64,000 bases of DNA from Acanthaster planci (lineage: Eukaryota; Echinodermata; Asteroidea; Valvatida; Acanthasteridae). The notes under the pieces are model-generated. The model searched no databases and was not told the origin of the DNA. It was given only the letters and a program-made list of their open reading frames with translations. Below, piece by piece: positions 53,641 to 64,000 of this stretch (the first letter of the stretch is position 1; each line of letters starts with the position of its first letter). The position numbers and the translations under genes were made by a program. The DNA lies in the NCBI RefSeq assembly GCF_001949145.1, contig NW_019091669.1, positions 110,741 to 174,740 of the forward strand, read 5' to 3'.

Positions 53641-55359
53641 ACAGACACATTGAATTAGCACTTGTAACAGGGCCAAGTTATCAAGAGTTGTATTCTAAAC
53701 TAAATGAGCACGGACATTAACCACAGGCATAATAGACCGACTAAACTGACCACACACGTGGGCAAGAGTGAGGACATTACGCACAAGCAAGATCACTTTG
53801 ATTGTAGTTGATCGTGATATCCTTCACACTTGGAAACTTGCTCATGAAATCAAAATCAAGCTATTTTATTCAAGGTTTGTTTAAAAAAATAGCAACAATA
53901 CCCATTATATGAAAAAATGAATAATAACAGATTAACCGAGATTAAAAAAAAATGTTTGAACTGCTCCTGGCATAACCTCATCATGGACGCACTCTTGTAG
54001 GTAGTGTTCCCAACAAATACGACATCACGGCTTCCACAAATTATTGTCTTTGCAGAGTACGCCTCAGTCCCCGAGTGTTTATTTCTTGGAATTCTACACA
54101 TAAAAATGAATAAATAAAACAAATAATGTCAATAAAAGAATTGAATGGCATATAAATTGAATGGTTTCCAATAAAAAAATCCCACTGATAAAAAGACGCA
54201 GGTTCAGAAATTTGACTGGAAACCGATCTGTGAAAATAATGTAGGGTCATAAATAAAACTCCCGCAAATAAGCAGAGCACATGTATTCAAAATCGATTTC
54301 ACATTGGTTTTGCCTATTGCGATCGGTATTATATTTGTGTTGAAAACTGAAACTTAGGACTGAAAGCCAGGTCCACCTGCACGGTTATCAACAGTCCGAA
54401 CTGAAGACATCTAACGGCCGTACAATTCCAAACAATTTTTTCGGCAATTTCCCCTTTTCAAAGAAAGCAAAATTGGAGCAACGAGTTCTTCAGCCGGACT
54501 TATTTCCCGTGCCCAGCATATGTGTCGGACGCGCGCCAGTCTGGTGTGACGACCCCAATTCAAACTTTCAATCCCTCACCGATGAAACGCGTGCAGACAC
54601 AAGAAAGAGGGCGCCGTGTCCTATCCAGTCTTTGTGATGGAGATCAATGACTGCAACCCGTAGTCGTCGAGGGTATTTGCAGTGCGCACGTGTTTCTCGC
54701 TCATGGAAAGATTGACTCTTTTTATTGTTCAAATGGAATCAGTACGATGAATGTCTCGCAGGAATCTGGAGAGTTCCTTTCAGACATCTTGGGGGGGATG
54801 TGTTAAGTAACAATAGTCGGGAATGTGTATATGGATTGGACATGTTGGGGGGGGGTACCCCTCTGTCTCATTTCTTGCTGGGTATAAGAATTACCTCGTA
54901 CCTTTCCACTCCCAGTGCCTTATGTGGGCGCTGGGAGACTAACAAACTGTTCTGCCAGTTATCAATTATTTAATAATCTAATAGTCAATATGAGCCAGTG
55001 CCACAGATTATGTCAGGTTTTGTGTAGAATTTGCTATTTCCAAACGAGTCGTGCCACAACAATCGCGTCACATCACCAAATGGGTTGCCCACCGAAACCT
55101 CGGAACTAAGGACATAAGTTTTCGTGAGGGTGCCACTATTTTTCGAGGCTTCTAATATTAATCGAACCTAGTAGACAACACATAAATTCTTTTGATGTTC
55201 CATCTTCATGATAAATTGAGTCCTCCAAACTGGGTTAAATAAGCTAAAATTCTTGCAATATTACGGTGAATTAAAACATTTTAAACATCGCCCAAGCCAC
55301 AAGGGACGTCTGTAAAAAGGACCCAGTAGGTATGCCCTACTTGTTGGTTTTTTGTATGC
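53641..55359. other. Gene-free DNA
   Basis: Nothing recognised. Short open frames lack domains. Confidence 0.5.
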
Positions 55360-56240
55360 TTCTACTAGAACGTACCGGTACAATTTGTTTTACTTATAAC
55401 TAATGTAGCTTGCTAAAAGCCAAACTGAAAGAGTGAAAATTAGCTCCAGCCTTGGTTTATACAGTGAGCAGTTCTTCATTTACTGGAAACGCAAGGGGAC
55501 AGATCTAGTATTCTTGCCGGGAGGGGTGGGGAAATTTTTGTTTGCGGGGGGGGGGAGTTACTGCATGCAGTTGTCGTCGTTGGTGATACTGTTCAATCTC
55601 TTTGCAGTGTCAACCGCGCACTGCACGCAAAATAGGATCCCTATGGGATTGATATTTTTAAAGCAATTTTCCAACCCTTAGGTGAAGGTCCCCTATACGG
55701 GTGTGGAGTGACACCTATCCGCCTGAGGCTTTATCCACCCCTCCTTTCCAGTCACTGTAAGCCGCGTGGCCTCACAACAAATGTAACGACAGGGACGCAA
55801 AATATTACACATTCCAGCCTTGTCATGATTTCAGTTCCACTGATAATTTGGTTATTTGCATCCTCCAAACGTAAGAAAGGTGCTAGAAAGAAACTTAAAA
55901 TCCCAAAACAAATTCCGACCTAAGACGAAACGAGAAATCAAAGAAATCGTGTGAAGTGGGAGGGGTGGCACGATCATGAAATCGGCGCATTGGAGACCAT
56001 TCAGAAATACCAGTTGGACAGCTCAGATGGAGATAATTTTATGATCCTGTCATCCAGGAGACAAAGGAAGAAAACAACATTTTTAAACGTGTCGAAAGCA
56101 GCAACAGCTGTGCTGTACAAACAGCACCGACGTGTTGGGAGTGACAATATGAGCTTAAGACTTGAAAAGATTCCGGTGGATGATGACTTTGATCAGGAAA
56201 TAGTTGATAATCCCAATTTATGAGGCTGGTAGCAAGACTT
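55360..56240 (+). pseudogene. Ig-receptor fragment psi-c
   Basis: Aligns with psi-a from the F-strand segment (CCTTGGTTTATACAGTGAGC, about 55455) through the spacer to a membrane-helix remnant (VMISVPLIIWLFASSKRKK, about 55825-55880). It aligns with psi-b through the tail: GCGCATTGGAGACCATTCAG, then DDDFDQEIVDNPNL at 56180-56222, where a deletion or substitution removes the Tyr of the NPxY box and the frame stops. Confidence 0.7.
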
Positions 56241-56279
56241 TGTAGCAACTAAGAAAGACATTTGACAAAAAACGCACAG

Positions 56280-56545
56280 AGTGGTGGGTGGCCCAATTCT
56301 GAACTGGGCGCATTGGAGACCATTCAGAAGCACCAGTTGCAAAGTTGAGATTCACGACATAATTCACGACAAGTTGAGGGAGGAGTGGGAATCATACACG
56401 AATATTCCATAGCATTACCAGCATGACCCTGAGAAGAGGAAACATAACGCTGATGTGTATGGAAATAGCGATAACCAGTTACAGGACTAAGAATATGACT
56501 GAGGCTGAATAGGCCTACATGGTTCATAATTCAGTTTATTGGTGT
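56280..56545 (+). pseudogene. Ig-receptor tail fragment psi-d
   Basis: Repeats only the tail part of psi-b/psi-c: GGGCGCATTGGAGACCATTC at 56308 and, at the end, codons for MVHNSVYWCPGG (56519-56554), a mutated version of MVDNPIYHSGG. Multiple stops lie between. Confidence 0.6.
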
Positions 56546-56999
56546 CCTGGTGGCGAGACTACACTGGCCCATCCTTTCGTCATTTGTGCCTCATGTTTCT
56601 TTGAGGCAACAAAAATACTCAAAATCTAAAGAAAGGTACCAAACAACTAACCTGATGAAGTTTAAACGCAATGATTGTTGTATTTATCCGAGGCAAAACA
56701 AAACAACGAAACGGAACAGAAAGGAACGGAAACAAAACAATATCCTAAGATCTCAATTACGCAATTCGGCCTGAATTCAGCATTTCGGACACGTTCCCAT
56801 TAGTTACACAGCAGCCCGCAATGTTGCACATTACAACCAACAAATTTAACCTCTCGCGTCAGGCGTTGTGTCAACGCTGGTCTGCGGTTCGCTGAGTTAA
56901 GAACGAACTACCAACTGCAATCTTCAAAAAACCGTCTTATGGCACATTGTTGGAACTGTAATCTTTTCACTGTATCAAGACTGACCCCTTGTCAGGAAG

Positions 57000-57730
57000 A
57001 ACAAAATCATAGGAAGTCTAGTTCTATGCATATATTTAAACCTAATATTATTTTCAACTATTATTCGTCAGTTGTTATTTTGGGGGGGTGCAGCTGGAAA
57101 TGATGACTTTAAGCAAAGTAGGCCTACATATTTCTATTCCCTCGTGCAACCAAAGTACAGCGGAGTCATACGACCACATAATACATGTAACAGAAAAAAC
57201 CCAGAATGTTCTATACTAAGAAACAATAACCAGGAAATGAAACTGAGAAATAAACAGTGATGCACTTCGGTGGCAGGTGGTTAGCAATACGCGTAATGGG
57301 CCTGATTATACTTTTATTTTGACCGAGGTCGTATGACTTCTGTCCTTTTGAAGTCGACTATGGTTGGCCGTAGGTACAAAAGTAAAGAACATTTCAGCAA
57401 GTGTTCAGTAAAAATTCCACGAAGTTATCAGAACACTAGATAATAATATACATTCTAATAAATACTGAAAGAAAATACAACCCTATTTAAAGTCAATGAG
57501 ACAAGCATCTACACGTATTTTGAACGAATTGAACCTAAAATTGAAAACCCACACGAAGGTGATATTTCTGCAAACTTTGGCCGCCCATACAAGTTGAAGG
57601 CTAAATTATATTTGTCTTTTAAGCTGGGCAAACACGTTATTTCTCTGTTATAGACCCTTCCGGAAAGATTTATAAGGACAGTTTAAAATACCTGACAACG
57701 TTTTCGCCAATGTCAACTATTCTTTTCTCG
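57000..57730 (+). repeat. 5' flank of Ig4, duplicated from the Ig3 flank
   Basis: Matches 38930-39420 in order (AGGAAGTCTAGTTCTATGCA against TGGAAGTCTAGTCCTGTACA; CCAGGAAATAAACAC-type anchors; TGGTTAGCAATACGCGTAAT against TGGTTAGCGGTTCGCGTAAT), with an insertion of about 270 bases in the Ig4 copy (57340-57610). Confidence 0.7.
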
Positions 57731-57742
57731 ATAAAAACGACG
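57731..57742 (+). promoter_or_regulatory. Conserved ATAAAAACGACG box upstream of Ig4
   Basis: Identical to the box upstream of Ig3 (39377-39388); 70 bases before the Ig4 start codon. Confidence 0.45.
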
Positions 57743-57800
57743 CCAAGATCGATTTGACACCGTTTCTTCTTTGCAACCATTTGGTAACAAAACTATCAAT

Positions 57801-59090
57801 ATGACACCTAAATACCAACCGGTTATTGTTCTGCCTTTTGTTGAAGCTGTCTCGGTGTGTTTTTTGTCAACGATGGTCGCATGGAGCGCAGGTTTGGGAG
57901 ACGGCGCAGTGATGTTGACAAATGGCGCGGGTATGCCAACAACAGAATTTGTCAATGTTGTGGAAGGTGGAACACTAATGCTGCAATGCTCAGTCTCGAC
58001 GGATTTATTACAAGGAGTGTGGTGGGGGAAAAAGGTTGAAAACCAAGATATTTATTTCACAGAAAACTTACAGTACAACCTAAATCTGACAACAAACGAT
58101 TGTTGTGTCGCTGTATCGAGGAGTGCCGACTTCACCGAAGATGAAATGAATTACTGCAGCTATTCTCTTCGGATAAATCGAGTAGACACTTCCGATGATG
58201 GATTTTACTTCTGTTTTGCAAGATGGCGATTAAGTGTCAGTAATCCTGCGGTAATCAAGAATGCTACTGATCCTATTGTAGTATCAGTTATAAACTTTTC
58301 AAACGGCACTCCTCAGTGTATGTTAACACTGGATTCTGCCAATGGAATTTCGGTGTCTTGTGAGACCGAGCAAGCTCACTCCGGAGTGAAGATCACCTGG
58401 ACTATAGAAGATACGGGCCGAGTACTCTCCGTCCAGAGTGCCACGAACCGCACGGATCCCAGTGGACGACAGTGGGTCCAGGGATCACTATCTGTCAGTC
58501 AGGAGATGCAGAATCAGGTCCTGATTTGTACGATCACGAGTCCTGCCTTTCCGGGCAGGAACCAGACCTGTTCTGTCATTGCAAGTGCAGGGACTGTCTC
58601 AGCCACACAAGGTCTTGACGCCGCAAATGCCGAACTCACGGAACCCACTCTCCCAAGAGGTAACACAGTTACGTCTACATCGCGAATCTCTGCGGCCCCC
58701 GAAGTGCATCATACGGAGTTCGTCATTGTTTGGACCCATTGGGCAACCGTTGTGGGGTTCTCATGTTTTATCTATTTTACGTGTCTGTTCTGCATTTTGA
58801 AAAAGAAAACATGGCAAAGGGACAGGAGGGGGACAGGGAATCAGAGCAGGGCAACGCGGACAACAGGAGACAGGAACGACCGGGTAGGTATCTCGCACAC
58901 GACCACACAAATGCTCAGCATCGGTGACAGAGCAGGTTCTGCATGTGAAACAAAGGTCTTTCCCGGGGATAAAACGTTTGGGTCCTCGTATGATGAATGC
59001 CAGACTACCGCTGGGACCGTGGACAATCCAAAATATCAACCTCAAGACAAAAAGCCTCGCAAACGCAAGAACAATGACTCAAAGCTTTAA
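57801..59090 (+). CDS. Ig4: two-Ig-domain receptor, short tail with NPxY and no ITIM
   Basis: A 429-residue single-exon paralog of Ig3. The ATG at 57801 aligns with the Ig3 start. The signal peptide, the Ig domain 1 cysteines including the extra pair, the Ig domain 2 set and the membrane helix (FVIVWTHWATVVGFSCFIYF) are all conserved. The tail aligns with Ig3 through the TTQMLSIGDRAG and SYDECQ segments, then jumps straight to TVDNPKYQPQDKK, the C-terminal family box with NPKY intact, and ends with a basic KKPRKRKN run. The roughly 130 codons that carry both ITIM-like modules in the long Ig3 form are missing. Inferred: a receptor that keeps the endocytosis/PTB signal but lacks the inhibitory module. 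The reading frame is undamaged, so it may be functional. Confidence 0.88.
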   Translation: MTPKYQPVIVLPFVEAVSVCFLSTMVAWSAGLGDGAVMLTNGAGMPTTEFVNVVEGGTLMLQCSVSTDLLQGVWWGKKVENQDIYFTENLQYNLNLTTNDCCVAVSRSADFTEDEMNYCSYSLRINRVDTSDDGFYFCFARWRLSVSNPAVIKNATDPIVVSVINFSNGTPQCMLTLDSANGISVSCETEQAHSGVKITWTIEDTGRVLSVQSATNRTDPSGRQWVQGSLSVSQEMQNQVLICTITSPAFPGRNQTCSVIASAGTVSATQGLDAANAELTEPTLPRGNTVTSTSRISAAPEVHHTEFVIVWTHWATVVGFSCFIYFTCLFCILKKKTWQRDRRGTGNQSRATRTTGDRNDRVGISHTTTQMLSIGDRAGSACETKVFPGDKTFGSSYDECQTTAGTVDNPKYQPQDKKPRKRKNNDSKL

Positions 59091-60660
59091 AAAGATAGGT
59101 CACTCAGAACTTTGCAGTGGGTAACCTAGACATCACTGGCGAAGGGATTGAGTCTTCTTGAAATGAGTAGTTCGGACCCATTAGTCATACAGCATTAAAT
59201 AGCCTGTGTAAAATTAATTCAAGGAGCTCTTTCCAATCCGTTTGGCATAATTACCAGCGCAGACCACGATGATGTTCGTTGTATCCTGCACGAGTAGCCG
59301 TCATTGCAGCAAGTATAATTTAATATGGAGAGACTATACATTCAATTGTACGTGCTGCAAAACAGCTACACGTGTAGACACTGTAGAATACAACGAGCAT
59401 CATCATGGCCTGAGCTTTGTGATTGAGTAGAATCAGACACAATTACTTCATTTCAGTCTAAAAACTGGTGACCCACCAGGTGTGGTTCTACCGTAAGGAG
59501 GTGGGATAGACGGCCATTAGCCCCCCCCCGTGCTATAACCCCCCCACAAAAAACAAAAAAAAAGTCCTATACTAGATTCCCAGTGGCGAAAGTTAAATGT
59601 CACGCGCGAAGGGCTAGCGACCGACCCTTAAAGTTCGCTCGAGGACCGCGCATGGACCCTGCATGATCTCGTCTTGCGTAGGAACTGTAAACGTAAGAGG
59701 AAAGAGTTAATTTATGGTCGCCAATGTCTTTGTAGTACTAGTGTACCGCGTAGAACATTTAAATTTAGACAAAAATAGTTCCTTCCCTGAGCCCTAACCT
59801 TTATATTATATTGGTTTACTTCAGCGTTTATTGGAAATTTCTAAAAGCTTGCAATTGTGTGTGCAATGGGCCTGATGCTAGACCGACTTTGGCTTACTTG
59901 TTCAAGGTGTTGACTTACTTATAAATCTGTTGATGTTTTTCCAATCCTGAATTTTTATAATGCAGTTTTGGTGTTGCACTATGTATTTCCACGAGCAATT
60001 TCTCACCTTGCGTCATGTTAGTCATGAAATTGCACGATTTTAATTTCTAATTTCATTACAAATAATTATTCTAACTACCAGGGAATTAATCAGGATGTAG
60101 TCGAAAAAAATGCTTATGTTCTCGTTTTTCTCATTAAATGTTCACTTGCGTGCGTTTTGTCCGTATTACAACCCTTAAAATTCTGTGATTGAGTTGTTTG
60201 TGCATTGCTACCAGAAAAAGTAATGACTTTTCTGTAACCTATTGTAGTTTGGTTTTATTTTGTGTTTAACCGTTCTGTAATTCTTATCCGGTAACATCAA
60301 ACCTTTTTAAAAAACAGATGGCTTCAGAATACATAATAATGTCGACCATTTTAGGTCAAGTATCATATTAAATGCTTCAATGGCTGTTTATAGCTTTAGC
60401 TCCATATATGTTTCTGAATTATGCATACAGGAAGGTTGTTTCTCTGGCACCGAGAACTATCAACCACAGGATAAAAACGGAGTTGCATAACATTAGAGGC
60501 TCCAAGTTCATGAATCATGTGAAAAGTAATATCTGTGATGGACACGTTCAAGGGACCAAAAAATATGGGCCTGATATTTTCCAATCCTTGTACACATCAA
60601 GTTGAAAAAGGTCTTATAAAAGTATTTTAGTGTAATATATCGTGTAGCCTATACCAAAAA
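59091..60660 (+). repeat. 3' flank of Ig4, copy of the Ig3 3' flank
   Basis: Gene-free flank, aligned in order with 41097-42500. A C-rich tract lies at about 59521-59546. Confidence 0.6.
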
Positions 60661-61579
60661 ACGAAACAATAGGCCTACAGTGCATTGAGATTTTATAGTG
60701 CCTACTCATTTGACACAAAATATTAGTAATATGACTAGCAAAAATGGCAAATTTAGTGTCAGCCTACTTTGCAAATGTGAAATTTTGCCGATGCAGTAGA
60801 GGGTGTGTTTGGATGTGTAGAGCAAATGTATAAGTAGTAAAATCATAAAAGGATAAGAACGTCCCTTTTTTTTCTTTGTAGATGTAGCTTTTAATAAGTT
60901 ATTAGTGCATTTGAATGGCATCGAATCTGGGAGATTCATCCAGAAACCTGTAGTGCCTTAATAGTTCACGCGATAATCAGTGTGATAAGGTGCATCATCA
61001 TAACTTGTATAAGTTTGATGCACGAGCAACCGACCTATAATCTGAGAGGGTATTATTTATGAAGTTCTTTCCAGTCCTAATTTGTCGCTGTGAAGATTTG
61101 GGTAATAATGTATTTGGGTGCCGTTCTGACAAAATCATTCCTGTGATTTGTGAACAGCGGCATGTTGGCGGATCGGGTATTTAAGGCGGACACTACGCCT
61201 TTAAAAAGATGACGTAACGGCCCGGTATATGATTAGGCCTGTGTTGTATTGCGATAGTCTGGTCTGAGTAGCAAAAGTTTCCAGTTGGAGTTTCCAGTCA
61301 AGGTAATGTAACAATCAAAGTACTCGTTACCATTTACCTGACAATAAACCTTTTACGGTGGAAGGGTCACTTTTGAAGGTTGGAACAAAATTGACGTTTC
61401 CTCTTCCCTCCCCTATTACTTTCGTCTCATGACTAGGCAGGTTGTTGTCCATCAAAGAACCATCCTGTTAGTTTTCACCCATTGCCCGCCACCCGTTGAT
61501 AGTTCCCGTGCTTTGTGTACAGTTTTGTTTGTCAGGGAACAAGAGGACTCATAATAGCTTAAAAAGTGCAACATGAACT
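60661..61579. other. Gene-free DNA
   Basis: No gene or repeat recognised. Confidence 0.5.
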
Positions 61580-62410
61580 GTCAGAAAAAAAATATTTCCT
61601 CCAGATCATTCAGTAACAAGGAAATGGTTCATCATAATATTGAAAGCCCATATATACAAGCTTGTATTCCGATCGAAGCGCTAACTCTTGGCAGCTGGGC
61701 CGGAGTCATGTTCTATTTTTAATCTCAAACTATCGCAACTCACCTTCAAGGCCCATTGAAACAGTGTATAATCAACAAAGTTCAAGGCTCCATAACATAC
61801 AACCTGACACTACTCGAGTTTCTCAAACTAACAAAAGCAAAAGAATACAATTTAAAAAAAATAGTCATGACCGAATTCTTTTCATTTCTTTTCAAATTTT
61901 GGTGTGTTGGCCAATTACAATTTTAATCATTCGCACAAAGAAAAAAAAAACAATCAAAAACCTCACCCCTTGAAAAGTGATAATCCCCAAGTCTGCTGGC
62001 GGACTTTCCTCTACCGTTCTCGGGCTGTGGGGACCGTTGTCCATTGTTCAATCAGCTCTACCGTACCCTTGGATGGAAGCCCCCAAACCCAGGTGATCCG
62101 GGCCTATATTTCCACAATCCCTCCAGGCGGCCAGACACTCTTTTTGAAAAGAAACCGTGGGTGTAGTGCACTGTTTATACCAATGAGTGGAAATTTCACT
62201 TAATATCAGTTCACTGCACCTCTGAATGATAATATTGCACATGACTCTATATTGCAGGCCACTGTAAAAAATGGTGTCATCTGTTGCCTCTCGTTTCTGA
62301 AGTCTCTGGTAAAATACCTTGAAAGTGGGGTTCCGTGTCTGTTATCACCTATACATACAAAAATAGCAGCATCAAATTTTACTTGAATTGTTTCAGTCAA
62401 ACTAACAGGC
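61580..62410. repeat. Duplicated segment D1, second copy
   Basis: Partner of 53195-53640 with extra sequence inserted (about 61780-62160). No coding function recognised. Confidence 0.55.
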
Positions 62411-64000
62411 GATCGAAACAAACGGACAGATTGAGCCTGGTTTAAAAAAAACTATTGAGGGGGCTACAGAACAAATATGAAAGAGAAAGTGTATGCAGGG
62501 CAAAATATCAACCAGGAGAGTGCAGATTCATCACAAATATATTCCTCAGTAATGATTGTGTACAATTCAAATCAACTGCTAACCGCAACAAGGAAGTTTA
62601 CTTAAAAAAACAATGACTGTGAAATTCTCAATCGACTAATGCAGATAACAGATGGGATTCAATCGCTGAAGGCGTCTCTCCAGCTGTTATATGGGCAGTG
62701 GCCGATTTCACGGTCGTAGGTGAAACTTCCAAGCAACCAATAACCATCGACTTGTACACTAGGGAATGATTGCAACAGTAACTTGGTGGTCAAACCTGCA
62801 AATAAAACCGAATGACTTCCAGGAGAAAAGGATCCTCTCTTCATATTTAGAATTGGGAGTGTACGTATGATTTCCCCCTAAACAGGACCCAACAGTATCG
62901 ACAGAGTGCGGCCTCGGTGGTATGCATTATTCATTATTTTGTCGAAGGCTTGAAAGAATCATTAGTCATCTATGTGTAATAAGGAATAAGGATGTCCAAG
63001 TGAGTGGCTTTGGGCAGTGGCTTTATAGACGGGTGGTAAACAATCCTGGATGGTAATTACGCAGTCGTAAGTTCTATCTCCTTCATCGGTTTCTGTTCTC
63101 TTGTCTTCTTTATAGTTAACATAAGCAGGAAAGAGGATCCTCACACAATATACCGGACGCCTATGCTGGATTTTATGGTCAAAACGAATTGTGAAAACAT
63201 TTATATGCATGCTATCTATCGTACACGAGATAGGAACCACAACCAGTAACCGTTTGGGGAAAAAGTAAAGTCCCTGGAAATTTGGAGGTCGAATGGTTCG
63301 GGCCTGGGCTTGGCAAATGTGGGTTTACTCTTCCGTTGGGCTAGATTCTTTGAATTCATGGCAGAACATGCCCCGGCATATATAATGAGTCACAGGCTGG
63401 GGTATCACAAAAAAAGAAAAAGATTTGTTCAGCATGAAAGGTACCATGTCCTATGAACAGAGTGAAAAAAGAAATGAAATGTGGCGTACAACGGGATGTG
63501 GCAGTACATTTCTGTAAAAGTGTCCCTTTTGTTCAATTGAATGTGTTTGTCTTTTCCTTTTTTTATCCAATATTTTTAGCCTGTGTGTTCCCTGGAATTT
63601 TTTTCTTGTGTCAATTTCCCTGATCAGAAGCTCTTTTTGACAGGCTTACTCTTAACACATTGACCATTGTTAAATTCAAATTCAGGAATTGTGTGTGCCA
63701 CACTTTCTACTCTGAATAGCGCCGCTATTAAAAGATTGTTTGACCCCCCATGGCTTTCGATTTTATGCAGGAATGCTTTGTCGTACCTTTCACATTCAAT
63801 CCCGATATCATTTAATGACTTCGTTAAAGCCACTGAATTATACACTTTACAATGACAAAAGTCGTGCTTGCAAATGTGAGCTAAATAAGAGACCCGGAGA
63901 TAATGCAAGCACCGAGAACGAGTAAAACTAGTGGGCGCTAGAATTCCAAGATTTGCGGGTGCGCAACAATATATTTGTTGGAACTCCCGTCTGCTACGCC
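62411..64000. other. Gene-free right end of the window
   Basis: No supported gene. Open frames near 62962-63240 and 63624-63925 overlap on both strands and carry no domain I recognise. Confidence 0.45.

Noticed and set aside
62962-63240. 92-codon open frame on the - strand
   Set aside because: Tyr- and Arg-containing but without any recognisable domain or conserved context.
1-64000. tRNA, rRNA and CRISPR features
   Set aside because: I looked for B-box and rRNA-like stretches and regular spaced repeats. Only the degenerate SINE-like box at about 12720 was seen; no RNA gene or CRISPR array is supported.

Overview
The window looks like nuclear DNA from a marine deuterostome invertebrate, most likely an echinoderm. 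The pointers are split genes with GT-AG introns, many short inverted-repeat elements, LINE, THAP and YqaJ-type transposon debris, frequent TAGGCCTA and TACATGTA palindromes, and fast-evolving receptor genes of the kind invertebrate deuterostomes use in immunity. The species call is inference; I could run no database search.

Left part (1-21.9 kb). Mostly gene-poor sequence with short inverted-repeat elements. A decayed multi-exon relic of the SWIM / YqaJ-exonuclease / PHD-finger family lies at 5.8-8.8 kb (+), and an isolated THAP zinc-finger reading frame at 9.3-9.6 kb (-). A plausible intact host gene runs from 10.3 to 17.4 kb (+): four recognised exons encode a signal peptide, two Ly6/uPAR (quiver-like) cysteine domains and a GPI-anchor-like tail.

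Middle and right parts (22-59 kb). The main content is a same-strand (+) array of intronless immunoglobulin-superfamily receptor genes. Four long genes are present: Ig1 21983-23803, Ig2 34822-36408, Ig3 39432-40790 with an in-frame continuation to 41096, and Ig4 57801-59090. Each has a signal peptide, two Ig domains, a stalk, one membrane helix and a tyrosine-rich cytoplasmic tail. The tails share an ITIM-like motif (VTYETV), an acidic SDTDSV-type run and a C-terminal DNPxY (NPxY) motif, in different combinations. Between them lie at least five decayed copies or fragments (37.9-38.4, 49.0-50.2, 50.3-51.0, 55.4-56.2, 56.3-56.5 kb) and duplicated flanks, which record birth-and-death evolution. 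Ig3 has a stop codon that cuts off its second ITIM and its NPxY box; Ig4 keeps NPxY but has lost the ITIM segment; one duplicated block has lost the receptor gene it should carry.

Inserted between Ig1 and Ig2 (about 27-31 kb, - strand) is a two-exon gene for a rolling-circle replication initiator (HUH endonuclease plus superfamily 3 helicase), with a TATA box, small hairpins upstream, and a tandemly duplicated 0.95-kb segment downstream whose junction holds the only ambiguous base seen. It resembles CRESS-DNA/Rep mobile elements or endogenised ssDNA replicons.

The receptors would act together as a cell-surface family: ligand binding by variable Ig domains, signalling through phosphotyrosine motifs (SH2-phosphatase recruitment is known for ITIMs), and endocytosis or PTB-adaptor binding through NPxY. 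That function is inferred from motifs only.
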